DNA of 64,000 nt from Chryseobacterium panacisoli (GTDB lineage Bacteria; Bacteroidota; Bacteroidia; Flavobacteriales; Weeksellaceae), in assembly GCF_008274625.1 (NCBI RefSeq), contig NZ_VTRU01000006.1, positions 1-64,000 of the forward strand, written 5' to 3'. The position numbers and the translations under genes were made by a program. Below the pieces are notes generated by a model, which had not been told where the DNA came from, did no database searches, and saw only the letters and a program-made list of their open reading frames with translations. Positions 51,391-59,957 of this stretch are shown piece after piece. Each line of letters opens with the position of its first letter. Position 1 is the first letter of the stretch.

Positions 51391-51664
51391 TATAAATATA
51401 TCTTCTGAAAAGAAAATCAACGGTTATATTACCGTAAAATTTTTAGTAAATTGTGAAGGAAAGACAGGCCTGTTCAGATTACAGCATATGAGCCCGGATC
51501 TGAAAGATACTGTTATGGATGAAGAATTGGAAAATAAATTGCTGCAGTTTACAAAATCACTCGATGGCTGGATGCAGAAAGAGATACAAGGTTTAAAAGT
51601 AGATTATTATCAGTATTTAACCTATAAAATTGAAAATGGAAAAGTTTCAGAGGTATTACCTTAG
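51374..51664 (+). pseudogene. 5'-truncated TonB-C-like gene remnant
   Basis: A frame open from 51374 to a TAG at 51662 encodes a well-formed domain without a plausible start: ...INGYITVKFLVNCEGKTGLF and ITKSLDGWMQK-like (TKSLDGWMQKEIQGLKVDYY) then YLTYKIENGKVSEVLP. That is the C-terminal beta-alpha-beta pattern of flavobacterial TonB-C-like proteins. An ATG occurs only at 51488, leaving 58 residues. Its open frame begins within the miaB 3' end (TAG 51371), as if a deletion had fused miaB to the inside of another gene. It overlaps the start of the TPR gene by 29 bp, which is normal for operon neighbours. Confidence 0.6.
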
Positions 51665-52433
51665 CTTTTTGTTACTTATCGTTTACACCAATACTATTGC
51701 GCAGGTCAACTGTAATGCAGTAGAGGGTGAGAACTGCAAAAAAGCGTGTGAGTTATACAACTGGGCTTCAGATTTACCTGGATATGCAAAATCGCAGGAG
51801 GGCTTCGATAAAGCTATTGAATTGTGCCCTGATTTCTCCCGTGCTTATATGGAAAAAGCAGTTCCATATCTTAAAAACGGAGATTTCGTTACCTGGAAAA
51901 TTTTAATTGATAAAGCAGTTGCTTTAGATCCACAAATACACCTTGGCTATAGAGGCTGGACGAAGTTTCAGTTTTTAAGAGATTATAAAGGCGCTATTCA
52001 GGGTTTAGATGCATTAAAAAAATATTATCCCGGAGACTTAGGAAGGTCTCAAAACGGAGATTATAATCTTGATGTAGTAAGAGTTATGTCCTACAGTGTG
52101 CTAGGACAGAAAGAAAAAACAACGGGGATTATAGAAAGACTTCTGGCAACCAGAGGTTATGTGAAGGGAATGTTTGATCATTACCAGCTGGGGATTACTT
52201 ATTCTGAGCTGGGAAGGTATGACAAAGCCCTGGAAAATTTTGAAAAACAAAGCAAAGAATACAACTTTGCCGAGAACATATACTTTAAGAGTAAAGTTTC
52301 TAAGATCAGAAACAAAGATTATTTAGATTTAAAGATGTTAGCCCTGCAAACGTATGATGAAGGGAAGACGATGAAAGATGTCTACACTCATCATTTCAAC
52401 AAAGTCTACAGAAAAGAGATTGAAACGCTGTAG
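51636..52433 (+). CDS. Secreted TPR-like protein
   Basis: 265 residues from ATG 51636; signal peptide MEKFQRYYLSFLLLIVYTN then cleavage near AQ. The mature protein is Cys-containing (NCNAVEGENCKKACELYNWA) and has TPR-type helices: FDKAIELCPDFSRAYMEKAV, AIQGLDALKKYYPGDLGRSQ, YSELGRYDKALENFEKQ. It overlaps the truncated TonB-C remnant (stop TAG 51662), probably its old operon partner. Envelope role unknown. Confidence 0.75.
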   Translation: MEKFQRYYLSFLLLIVYTNTIAQVNCNAVEGENCKKACELYNWASDLPGYAKSQEGFDKAIELCPDFSRAYMEKAVPYLKNGDFVTWKILIDKAVALDPQIHLGYRGWTKFQFLRDYKGAIQGLDALKKYYPGDLGRSQNGDYNLDVVRVMSYSVLGQKEKTTGIIERLLATRGYVKGMFDHYQLGITYSELGRYDKALENFEKQSKEYNFAENIYFKSKVSKIRNKDYLDLKMLALQTYDEGKTMKDVYTHHFNKVYRKEIETL

Positions 52434-52469
52434 AAGAGTAACATTAAATCAATAATCAAAAATTTACTT

Positions 52470-53759
52470 ATGAGCAACGAGTTACAAAACATAAAAAACC
52501 GTTTCGGAATTATCGGAAACTTTCCGGCACTCAACCGGGCCCTGGAAAAATCTATTCAGGTAGCACCTACAGACATTTCTGTCCTGGTGATAGGGGAAAG
52601 TGGTGTGGGAAAAGAATTTATTCCGAAAATTATCCATTCAGAATCCAAAAGAAAACATCAGCCTTATATCGTGGTAAACTGTGGAGCAATTCCGGAAGGA
52701 ACCATAGATTCTGAGCTGTTCGGGCACGAAAAAGGAGCTTTTACAGGAGCTACGGCTACAAGAAAAGGGTACTTTGAAGTAGCTGACGGAGGAACGATCT
52801 TTTTGGATGAGGTAGGAGAACTGCCATTACAGACGCAGGTTCGTCTTTTGAGAGTGCTGGAAAGTGGTGAATTTATGAAAGTAGGGTCTTCACAGGTACA
52901 GAAAACCAATGTGAGAATTGTAGCGGCTACCAACGTTAATATGATGAAAGCAATTCATGACGGAAGATTCCGTGAAGATTTATATTACCGTTTGAATACC
53001 GTTCAGATTGATATGCCGCCTTTGAGAGAAAGAAAAGGTGATATTCATCTGCTGTTCCGGAAGTTTGCCATAGACTTTGCAGAAAAGTACAGAATGCCGG
53101 AGCTGGAACTTGAACAAAGTGCAGTTCATTATATAGAAAGCTATTCTTTCCCGGGTAACGTCCGTCAATTAAGAAACCTGGTGGAGCAGATGACCGTTGT
53201 GGAAAGAAACAGAAATATCACTGCTGAGAAACTTGCAGAGTACATTCCGATGGAAACGCATCTTCCAATGGTAGTGAACACTCAGAATACTCCTAAGCAG
53301 AACGATTTTGGAAGTGAAAGAGAAATCATGTATAAAATTCTGTTCGATATGAGGAATGATATTAATGATTTAAAATCCTTAACTTCGGAATTGATTAAGA
53401 ACAGAGGAACTGCAGATCTGAGCAGCCATGAGAAAAGCCTGATCAACAGGATTTATACCCCTGAAACTCAGCCGCAGGTGAATTCCGGGTCTTTAGTCTA
53501 TTTTGAAAATAATAATGATGCACCTGTAGTGCAGACTCCTACAATTATCTCGACTCCTGATGACAGCTATGAAGATATAGAAGATATTGAGGTAGAAGAA
53601 AACAGACCAGAGTCACTTTCTCTGCAGAATAACGAGAAAGATTTGATTATCAAAGCGCTGGAGAAGCATAAAGGACGTAGAAACAGAGCTGCAGATGAGT
53701 TGGGAATCTCACAAAGAACTTTATACAGAAAAATAAAACAATATAACCTGGAAGATTAG
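52470..53759 (+). CDS. Sigma-54-interacting transcription activator without receiver domain
   Basis: 429 residues. AAA+ sigma-54 activator domain with Walker A IGESGVGKE at 41-49, GAFTGA at 89-94 (contacts sigma-54), Walker B GGTIFLDEVGELP, and sensor EDLYYRLNTVQI. There is no N-terminal receiver, PAS or GAF domain, so activity must be controlled in another way. A linker (about 280-380) precedes a Fis-type HTH at the C-terminus (LEKHKGRRNRAADELGISQR). The nearby lptE gene and TPR proteins are a conserved cluster in the group. Target genes unknown. Confidence 0.9.
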   Translation: MSNELQNIKNRFGIIGNFPALNRALEKSIQVAPTDISVLVIGESGVGKEFIPKIIHSESKRKHQPYIVVNCGAIPEGTIDSELFGHEKGAFTGATATRKGYFEVADGGTIFLDEVGELPLQTQVRLLRVLESGEFMKVGSSQVQKTNVRIVAATNVNMMKAIHDGRFREDLYYRLNTVQIDMPPLRERKGDIHLLFRKFAIDFAEKYRMPELELEQSAVHYIESYSFPGNVRQLRNLVEQMTVVERNRNITAEKLAEYIPMETHLPMVVNTQNTPKQNDFGSEREIMYKILFDMRNDINDLKSLTSELIKNRGTADLSSHEKSLINRIYTPETQPQVNSGSLVYFENNNDAPVVQTPTIISTPDDSYEDIEDIEVEENRPESLSLQNNEKDLIIKALEKHKGRRNRAADELGISQRTLYRKIKQYNLED

Positions 53760-53772
53760 CACAACATAAATA

Positions 53773-54477
53773 ATGAAAGTAAATTTAAAACCTAAGCCAA
53801 TCAATTTTAAGCTCGGAGAATATATTAATAAGGGGGTAGAACTTTTAAAGAAAGATTTCGGGAATATTTTTGTAGCATTTTTAGTGTGCTTTATCATGTC
53901 GATTATTCCGTTCTGTGGGTTATTAGCCATGGGTAATTTATATAAATACCTTCAAAGGCTGAGCAGAAATCAGCCGGCAAGTCCCGGAGATATCTTTGAT
54001 TTTAAAGACTTCATGCCTTACTTTATGCTGCAGTTAATTGTTTTTGGAAGTGTTTTATTACTTTACATTCCTTTATTTGCTGTGCTGAGTATATCAGGAG
54101 CGATGTCTGGGAATAATGAATCCAGCCCAATGGTAGCTCTTTTTATGGTTCCTTACGTTTTTTTATTGATGGTGGCGATATACTACTTCGTATTGAAGGG
54201 GTTTTATATCATTCCATTAATCAGTCTTAAAGGGATCATAGAAGTAAAAGAAGCCTGGAATATTTCAAAAGTAATGACCAAAGGAAATCTGTTGTCAATT
54301 TTTCTTTTCTCATTAGTAGTAAGTATTTTAGCACAGATTGGTATTGTTGCCTGTGGGATAGGAATTTTTCTTACCCTTCCATTTTTATATACGGCAAACT
54401 ATTTTGCTTATGAAGATGCTATTCAACAAATTGAGTATGATGAAATTATTGAAATTGGATCTAAAAATGAATTTTAA
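53773..54477 (+). CDS. Multi-span membrane protein related to 6562 and 5763
   Basis: 234 residues with about five membrane segments. An N-terminal soluble part (KVNLKPKPINFKLGEYINKG) is followed by FVAFLVCFIMSIIPFCGLLAM, a loop with PGDIFDFKDFMPYFMLQL, and later EVKEAWNISKVMTKGNLLSI, similar to the FENASATDALGKSFNIAKEN phrase of the 6562 protein. DUF975-like. It ends inside the lptE start with 11-bp overlap, implying translational coupling. Function unknown. Confidence 0.75.
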   Translation: MKVNLKPKPINFKLGEYINKGVELLKKDFGNIFVAFLVCFIMSIIPFCGLLAMGNLYKYLQRLSRNQPASPGDIFDFKDFMPYFMLQLIVFGSVLLLYIPLFAVLSISGAMSGNNESSPMVALFMVPYVFLLMVAIYYFVLKGFYIIPLISLKGIIEVKEAWNISKVMTKGNLLSIFLFSLVVSILAQIGIVACGIGIFLTLPFLYTANYFAYEDAIQQIEYDEIIEIGSKNEF

Positions 54478-55018
54478 AATTAAAAATATCAGCCTGAAAC
54501 AGTCACTGCTTTCCGTAATGCTTTTTGCATTGCTGGGGGTTTTACATTCATGCTACAGCTTTACGGGATCATCTCTTACAGATGAAAAGACCGTTCAGAT
54601 CAATGAATTTCCGAATAATGCACCCCTTGTAAATCCTGCATTATCCCAACAGTTTTCTACAGCCATACAAAACAGATTCCTTCAGAGAACAACCCTGAAG
54701 GGAACTAAAGAAAATCCAGATATCCTGATAGAAGGAGAAATTACGGACTATTCCATTACTCCTACCACAATCAGTTCCAATACCCAGACAAACCCTTCTG
54801 GTGGAGTGATTCAGCAGGCCCAGAATAAACTTACGATTACCGTAAAAGTGCATTATGAAAACAAAATTCATCCGGATGCAAGTTTCGACAGAACTTATTC
54901 CGATGAAGCAGCTTTCAACAGTGATGTATCACTAAGTCAAATCGAAGACCAGCAGGTAAAGCTGGTAACAGATAGAATTATTAATAAGATATTTAACGAC
55001 ATTGTAGCGAATTGGTAA
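54467..55018 (+). CDS. lptE: LPS assembly lipoprotein LptE
   Basis: 183 residues from ATG 54467. Lipoprotein signal ends LLGVLHSC, mature protein begins YSFTGSSL. The core FPNNAPLVNPALSQQFSTAI and DILIEGEITDYSITPTTISS match the LptE plug that holds LptD in the outer membrane. It overlaps the preceding gene by 11 bp and is followed directly by the Glu-rich gene at 55020. Supports lipopolysaccharide-containing outer membrane. Confidence 0.85.
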   Translation: MNFKIKNISLKQSLLSVMLFALLGVLHSCYSFTGSSLTDEKTVQINEFPNNAPLVNPALSQQFSTAIQNRFLQRTTLKGTKENPDILIEGEITDYSITPTTISSNTQTNPSGGVIQQAQNKLTITVKVHYENKIHPDASFDRTYSDEAAFNSDVSLSQIEDQQVKLVTDRIINKIFNDIVANW

Positions 55019-55019
55019 G

Positions 55020-57158
55020 ATGAATCCGAGAGTTTTAGAATTAATAAAAAATCCGAAAAATATTCAGTCTGAGGACCTTGGTCTTTTGAAAGAAGAGATT
55101 CATACTTTTCCTTATATTCAAAATATCAGGGCACTTCACCTGTATGGAGTACATCTGTACGAAAAAGAAAATTATCAGAAAGAGCTTTCTACAACGGCGG
55201 CCTATACTACTGATAAAAAGATTTTGTATCAGTTGATCAACGGAAAGATCAAGCAAGAGACCCAATCAGAGATTGTTGAAGAGAAAAAGCCTTCTAAGAC
55301 AATTGAAAAGCCTTCTCAATTGATCCAGAAAACCAAGTCTTTCCCTATTAAAAGAGAAGAGGAGGGTTCTGTGGAAAAATCAGTAGAAGAACAGGAGGCA
55401 GCATGTGTTTTACCAACTGTACATGAGGTTAAACACATTTATGTAAATGGTGAACGAAACAGAATTTTATTTGAAGGAGAAGAAAACTTCCTTGATGAAC
55501 AAAATTCTGAGACAATAGATATTGAATCTACTTTGGAATCAGGAACTTTGGTAACCCAAAAGACTGAATCTGTAGCAGAACCTGTCACGGAACAAAAAGA
55601 AGAGATTCCATCTGAAACAGAGAAATCAGAAGAAAACTTTACATCGGAAACAATTATTCATGAAGATCAGATTTCTTCAGAAAAAGAAGAAGAAAAGATC
55701 GACGAAGAGGAAAATGTCAGTTTCCATGAAGTATCTCCTTTACTATCAGAGGAAAATATTGAGGAAGTTGCAGAAGAGCCTTTAAATATAGAATCAGACA
55801 ATAATGAAGCTATATCTGTTTCTGAAGAAGAGCCTGCCCAACAAGAAATACAAGCTGAAGTAGAAGAGAATGCCGGAGAAAACTTTACGGCAGAAACCAT
55901 TATCGATGAAGATCAGATTTCTGCTGAAAAAGAAGAAACTGCGAATGAAGAGCTTTTGCCGGTAGAAGAAGTATCTGAAGCTGAAGTAAGCTTCCACGGA
56001 ACAGATTCATTCATGCCGGATGTTAAAATCCAGGCCAACAACGAAGAAGTTTCTGAAACAGCTGTAGTTTCCCAGTCCCATGTCAATAAGCATGAGGAGG
56101 AAATGAGACGCCTGATTGAAGAAGTTGAGAAAAAGATGAAGGAGGCTAAACCAGTTGTTCAAGAAGAAAAATTAGAAACTGAAACAACTGCGGATCACGA
56201 AATTAGCTTCGCAGAAACCCAAAATTTCCATTTCTGGTCAACAAATGAGGACAAGCCTGCGGAAATAAAGGAAGAAGAACCTGTAAAGGAAAAAATTGTT
56301 GAAAATCAATTGCCTGAAGAAGAGGTTAAAGTTGAAATTCCAGAAGAAAAAGAAGAAGATATTCCTGAAGCTCAGCCAACCTGGAAACCTATGAATGTGG
56401 AATCCAATATGCCCGATTCATTAATCAGCAAATCAGCAGAAGCGTCAGTTCCTGAAGCAAAAGCTCCGGTGGCAGATATACCTCCTGCAGAAGAACAGAA
56501 ATCAGTAATTGAAATTCAAGCCCCATCAGAAACAGTTGAGGCCATTACAGAAACTGTTCAGGAAGAAACTCTGCCTACAATAAAAGAAACTTCGGAAGAT
56601 GCCGGAAAGCTTTCTGCATCTACTGAAACAACCGAAGAAAATACCGATAAAGCTGTGGTGAAAGAAGAAGTTCCTGTGATGAATGTTTCTTTCTTTGGAA
56701 CCGATATTTCTACCCTCAAGGTTGAAGAAAAGCAGAAGGAAGCTAAAGAAGAACCTGTAGAACAAATACAGGAAGTTACTATGAAGAATACAACGCAGCC
56801 GCAATTAGACAGTAATGTTCCCGGTTTTATCAATACCTGGCAAAGCTGGCTAAAGATTGACAGAACTGAAAAGGTCGAAAAGGAGAAATCAGAAATCAAA
56901 GAAAAGGCTATTGAAACCTTCATTGAAAATAATCCTAGAATCAGCCAGTTAAAAGAAGAAAGTTCCTATGTTGTTAAAGAAAAGAATGACGATATTTCGC
57001 ATTTGATGACAGAGACATTGGCGAATCTTTATTTTGAACAGAAACTATACACAAAAGCAATAAAAGCGTTTGAAATACTAATCAAAAAGAGTCCTGAGAA
57101 AAAAGAATATTTTGAATCTAAGATTCAGGATATCAAGGATTTCAGAAGTAAAAATTAA
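55020..57158 (+). CDS. Long Glu-rich low-complexity protein with C-terminal TPR
   Basis: 712 residues starting MNPRVLELIKNPKNIQSEDL, one base after the lptE stop. The middle (about residues 110-620) is Glu/Lys/Ser-rich and disordered in appearance, including two near-identical blocks (ENFTSETIIHEDQISSEKEE at ~200 and ENFTAETIIDEDQISAEKEE at ~285) and three phrases like VSFHGTDSF, VSFFGTDIS, ISFAETQNF. The end is a TPR (NLYFEQKLYTKAIKAFEILI). The neighbour lptE suggests an envelope assembly link, but the gene has no signal peptide. Function unknown. Confidence 0.75.
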   Translation: MNPRVLELIKNPKNIQSEDLGLLKEEIHTFPYIQNIRALHLYGVHLYEKENYQKELSTTAAYTTDKKILYQLINGKIKQETQSEIVEEKKPSKTIEKPSQLIQKTKSFPIKREEEGSVEKSVEEQEAACVLPTVHEVKHIYVNGERNRILFEGEENFLDEQNSETIDIESTLESGTLVTQKTESVAEPVTEQKEEIPSETEKSEENFTSETIIHEDQISSEKEEEKIDEEENVSFHEVSPLLSEENIEEVAEEPLNIESDNNEAISVSEEEPAQQEIQAEVEENAGENFTAETIIDEDQISAEKEETANEELLPVEEVSEAEVSFHGTDSFMPDVKIQANNEEVSETAVVSQSHVNKHEEEMRRLIEEVEKKMKEAKPVVQEEKLETETTADHEISFAETQNFHFWSTNEDKPAEIKEEEPVKEKIVENQLPEEEVKVEIPEEKEEDIPEAQPTWKPMNVESNMPDSLISKSAEASVPEAKAPVADIPPAEEQKSVIEIQAPSETVEAITETVQEETLPTIKETSEDAGKLSASTETTEENTDKAVVKEEVPVMNVSFFGTDISTLKVEEKQKEAKEEPVEQIQEVTMKNTTQPQLDSNVPGFINTWQSWLKIDRTEKVEKEKSEIKEKAIETFIENNPRISQLKEESSYVVKEKNDDISHLMTETLANLYFEQKLYTKAIKAFEILIKKSPEKKEYFESKIQDIKDFRSKN

Positions 57159-57162
57159 ATCA

Positions 57163-57198
57163 AAAAAGGTACTGTTCTAAACAGTACCTTTTTTGATT
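57163..57198 (+). terminator. Terminator between Glu-rich gene and DUF4126 gene
   Basis: AAAAAAGGTACTGTT pairs perfectly with AACAGTACCTTTTTT; serves both convergent genes. Confidence 0.88.
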
Positions 57199-57803
57199 TA
57201 TAAGTTTTGTGGATTATTTTTTCCTCGTAATTTTTTCCAGACCTTCCGCCCAAAAACTATAACAAGAATTAATATAATTATTGCAAGAATGGCTGCAATA
57301 ACCGGTGCAGCCATAGCAAGAACAGACATAAGACCTGCTCCGGCAGTTTCCGTAGTTCCCACCACAGAATTTCCCAATCCTCCTGTTGTTGCCGTAGAAG
57401 CGGCCCGTATTCCTGCAAACCCGGAGCTGATGGTAGCTGCTGTACCGCCACCGGCAATTAACGCCAGCGCCCATTGTGGAAATGTTCCCAGTTCAGCAAA
57501 CTGACTGGCAAATAATACAGAACCCGCTACCGTTGCCATCGGAATAGAACCCGTATCCAGCAGATGATCAATAAAAGGGATGTAATAGGCCAGGATTTCG
57601 GCCACTGTGGCAATTCCTGTTGTAATGAGCGCAGGAAGGCCTGAAAGCCACTCAAAATGCTCATTCATAGGAATCCAGTTGAAATAAGACGCAAGACTTA
57701 CAATAAACATCGGGAGAAATACCCGAAATCCGGTAGCAGCGGCCAATCCGATTCCGATAAATGCACTGATGGCATAAGAAAAATAGGGAATATTATCTAA
57801 CAT
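57198..57803 (-). CDS. DUF4126 family membrane protein
   Basis: 201 residues, Gly/Ala-rich with about five to six hydrophobic segments; GIGLAAATGFRVFLPMFIVS near the N-terminus, LAYYIPFIDHLLDTGSIPMA and GGLGNSVVGTTETAGAGLMS are typical of DUF4126. Ends with a positively charged tail (FGRKVWKKLRGKNNPQ). No function known. A plus-strand ORF of similar size over the same region is a shadow. Confidence 0.85.
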   Translation of the reverse strand: MLDNIPYFSYAISAFIGIGLAAATGFRVFLPMFIVSLASYFNWIPMNEHFEWLSGLPALITTGIATVAEILAYYIPFIDHLLDTGSIPMATVAGSVLFASQFAELGTFPQWALALIAGGGTAATISSGFAGIRAASTATTGGLGNSVVGTTETAGAGLMSVLAMAAPVIAAILAIIILILVIVFGRKVWKKLRGKNNPQNL

Positions 57804-57943
57804 ATTAATTTTCAGATTTATTGTTTTCCCTAAAATTACAAAAAGTATATGATATTAAGAACTGTTAATTTCTAAGTTTGAGGTATAAGATTCAAGCTAT
57901 TAGTAACACTCATGATCTGTTGTAGAATAAAAAGATAATATCT

Positions 57944-58030
57944 ACGCCATCATCTGTGTAAAAACTGTGCGATCTGTGTGAAAATAAAAAATCTGCCCGA
58001 TTCGCATAATCTAAAATACCTCACAGATCT
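57944..58030. repeat. Dispersed ATCTGTG-type intergenic repeat, second copy
   Basis: CATCATCTGTGTAAAAACTG, GCGATCTGTGTG and ATCTGCCCG, matching the 39530-39630 repeat in style; also CACAGATCTC near 58022. Confidence 0.5.
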
Positions 58031-58047
58031 CTTATCCTAATGAGAAA

Positions 58048-58419
58048 TTATTTTTTCTGCGCTTCACAAAGCGTTATAAACTGAGCTTCCACATCCTGAA
58101 ATTTCGATGGCATCTCAGGAGATACCCAAAATAGCATGGCCATCGTTTTTTCTCCGAAAGCTTGTTTAAATAAATCTTTATTCAGACGGTAGCATTCCCT
58201 CAGCAATCTTTTAATCCGATTTCTGTGTACAGCTCTTTTAAAGTATCTTTTTGAAACAGAAACCCCGAATCTGCTTGCATCTACAGGAAGAGTGGCCTTG
58301 TCTTTCAGAATAATGATTCTCAGATTTCCACTGGTTCTCCATTTGCCCTTATCAAAAAGCAAACTGATTTCTGTATTTTTTTTGAGCTTTTCCGCTCTGG
58401 GATACTTGGAATTTGTCAT
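58048..58419 (-). CDS. rnpA: Ribonuclease P protein component
   Basis: 123 residues. The RNR box is VHRNRIKRLLRE (with the KR of the family), the SVSKRYFKRA segment precedes it, and the start MTNSKYPRAEKLKKNTEISL is Lys-rich. It helps RNase P RNA process tRNA 5' ends. The usual neighbour rpmH is not adjacent here, common outside Proteobacteria. Length normal. Confidence 0.92.
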   Translation of the reverse strand: MTNSKYPRAEKLKKNTEISLLFDKGKWRTSGNLRIIILKDKATLPVDASRFGVSVSKRYFKRAVHRNRIKRLLRECYRLNKDLFKQAFGEKTMAMLFWVSPEMPSKFQDVEAQFITLCEAQKK

Positions 58420-58455
58420 TTACGGAGTTGTAAATATTGTTTTTGTTTTTTTACA

Positions 58456-58504
58456 AGTTTCTCAGATTGATCCACGTAATCGTTTTTACCAATCTGCGAA
58501 ACAA
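58456..58504. repeat. Long inverted repeat between rnpA and tcdA
   Basis: GTTTCTCAGATTG pairs with CAATCTGCGAAAC (12 of 13) around a 17-nt loop. It resembles the dispersed CAGAT repeats and may end tcdA transcription, though the T-run is weak. Confidence 0.5.
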
Positions 58505-58516
58505 GTGGAAAGTATT

Positions 58517-59242
58517 TTAATCCTGATTTAATAAATAATTGATGACTTCTGAAGCGGTGTACAGCCCGAAAATGGCAGGCATATAGCTTATTGTTCCGTA
58601 AAAAGATCTTTTATAATTGGTTCCGTCAGTCATTTTCAAACTTTCTTCATCCTGAATGTCATTGGCAAAAACACAACGGACTCCTTTGTCAATTTTTACT
58701 TTTTTCAGCCTTTTTCTTACCTGTCTTGCTAGGTGGCAGTGCTCCGTTTTGCTGATATCTCTTACCAATACTTTACTTGGGTCGGTTTTTCCGCCAGCTC
58801 CCATTGAACTTACAATTCTTATCCTTCTCCTTTTAGCAGCGATAATCAGGGAAAGTTTTGGAGTAACACTATCGATGCAGTCCAGAACATAATCAAATTT
58901 TGCAGAATCCAACACTTCATCCATTCTTTCCGGATTCAGAAATTCATTGATTTTCGTTAAATTAAGCTGGGGATTGATGTCAAGAAGCCTTTCAGCAACT
59001 ACTTCTACCTTGTGCTTTCCTACAGTAGAATGTAAAGCAGGCAGCTGTCTGTTGATATTCGTGATATCTACTGTATCACCATCCACAATGGTCATGTTTC
59101 CTATTCCGGCTCTCGCCAGAAATTCTGCGGCAAAAGAACCTACTCCGCCTAAACCTACAACAAGCACATTCGCTTTTATCAGCCTATCCAACCCCTCTTC
59201 CTTTATCAAAAGTTCAGTTCTTTCCAGCCAGTATTTATCCAT
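58517..59242 (-). CDS. tcdA: tRNA threonylcarbamoyladenosine dehydratase TcdA
   Basis: 241 residues of the E1/ThiF superfamily. Rossmann ATP site VVGLGGVGSFAAEFLARAG at about 28-46, MTIVDGDTVDITNINRQLPA with the adenylation residues, YVLDCIDSVTPK. The final RIVSSMGAGGKTDPSKV and DISKTEHCHLARQVRKRL match the TcdA (CsdL/YgdL) subgroup, which cyclises t6A37 of tRNA. It overlaps the tatD-like gene by 8 bp (translational coupling). Confidence 0.9.
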   Translation of the reverse strand: MDKYWLERTELLIKEEGLDRLIKANVLVVGLGGVGSFAAEFLARAGIGNMTIVDGDTVDITNINRQLPALHSTVGKHKVEVVAERLLDINPQLNLTKINEFLNPERMDEVLDSAKFDYVLDCIDSVTPKLSLIIAAKRRRIRIVSSMGAGGKTDPSKVLVRDISKTEHCHLARQVRKRLKKVKIDKGVRCVFANDIQDEESLKMTDGTNYKRSFYGTISYMPAIFGLYTASEVINYLLNQD

Positions 59243-59861
59243 TTTTTATTGAGTGTAAATTTTCTAAAATTTGTTCATTCAGTTGTTCCAAGGAAATCGC
59301 TTTTATTTCCGAAACTTTAATGTACAATTCTTCAATGTTAAAATCTTCATTATCAGTTTCTAAAAAGATTCTGTCTAATGGTGTGTTTTTTATAATATCC
59401 TGCAAAGATAAATTATACAAAACAGCTTTTCCAAAACTCAGGTAAAAATTATTGCTCAGAAGATCTTCAGCAATTTGTCGTTTTTTATTGAAACCATGGA
59501 TGATCATTGGCTGTTCGGCCTTCTTTTTAAAAGAAATGACCTCATAAAATTTTCTTACACAATGAATAATCACAGGCTTTTTTATCTCATTTGCAATATT
59601 TATCTGTCTTAAAAAAACGTCCTCCTGAATTTTCTGATCTGTAGAAACCAAAGAATCCAACCCGCATTCACCAATGGCAAAACAGTTTTCAGAGATCATG
59701 TTTCTCATCCATGAAAACTGCTGTTCTGTATTGTTGATATCAATATCATTGGGATGAATGCCGATGGAATAAGGGGAATCGGGCGGGATTTGCTCAATGT
59801 CCAGATTATAAATTCCGTTTATGATATATTTTTTATGGTGGTGAAAATCAAAAAACTCCAT
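59235..59861 (-). CDS. TatD family metal-dependent hydrolase
   Basis: 208 residues from ATG 59861. Metal motifs: FFDFHHHKKY at the N-terminus (HxH), FAIGECGLDSL with the Glu, PVIIHCVRKF and IFLETDNEDFN. It is a compact TatD-type nuclease/hydrolase (E. coli TatD is about 260), so a shortened variant. It precedes tcdA in an overlapping pair. Likely cytoplasmic; substrate probably nucleic acid, inferred. Confidence 0.85.
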   Translation of the reverse strand: MEFFDFHHHKKYIINGIYNLDIEQIPPDSPYSIGIHPNDIDINNTEQQFSWMRNMISENCFAIGECGLDSLVSTDQKIQEDVFLRQINIANEIKKPVIIHCVRKFYEVISFKKKAEQPMIIHGFNKKRQIAEDLLSNNFYLSFGKAVLYNLSLQDIIKNTPLDRIFLETDNEDFNIEELYIKVSEIKAISLEQLNEQILENLHSIKNG

Positions 59862-59900
59862 ATTCAAAAATAGTGTTTTTCAGATTTAATTTAAAATTAT

Positions 59901-59914
59901 TAAACGATCGTTTA
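59901..59914. promoter_or_regulatory. Perfect palindrome upstream of the TetR gene
   Basis: TAAACGATCGTTTA is its own reverse complement and matches the ACG...CGT core of many TetR operators. It lies between the divergent tatD-like and TetR genes, and thus could control both. Confidence 0.6.
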
Positions 59915-59957
59915 TAAATGTGTTAAAAATTTCTTAACTTTACTCAAAGTGCACTTC

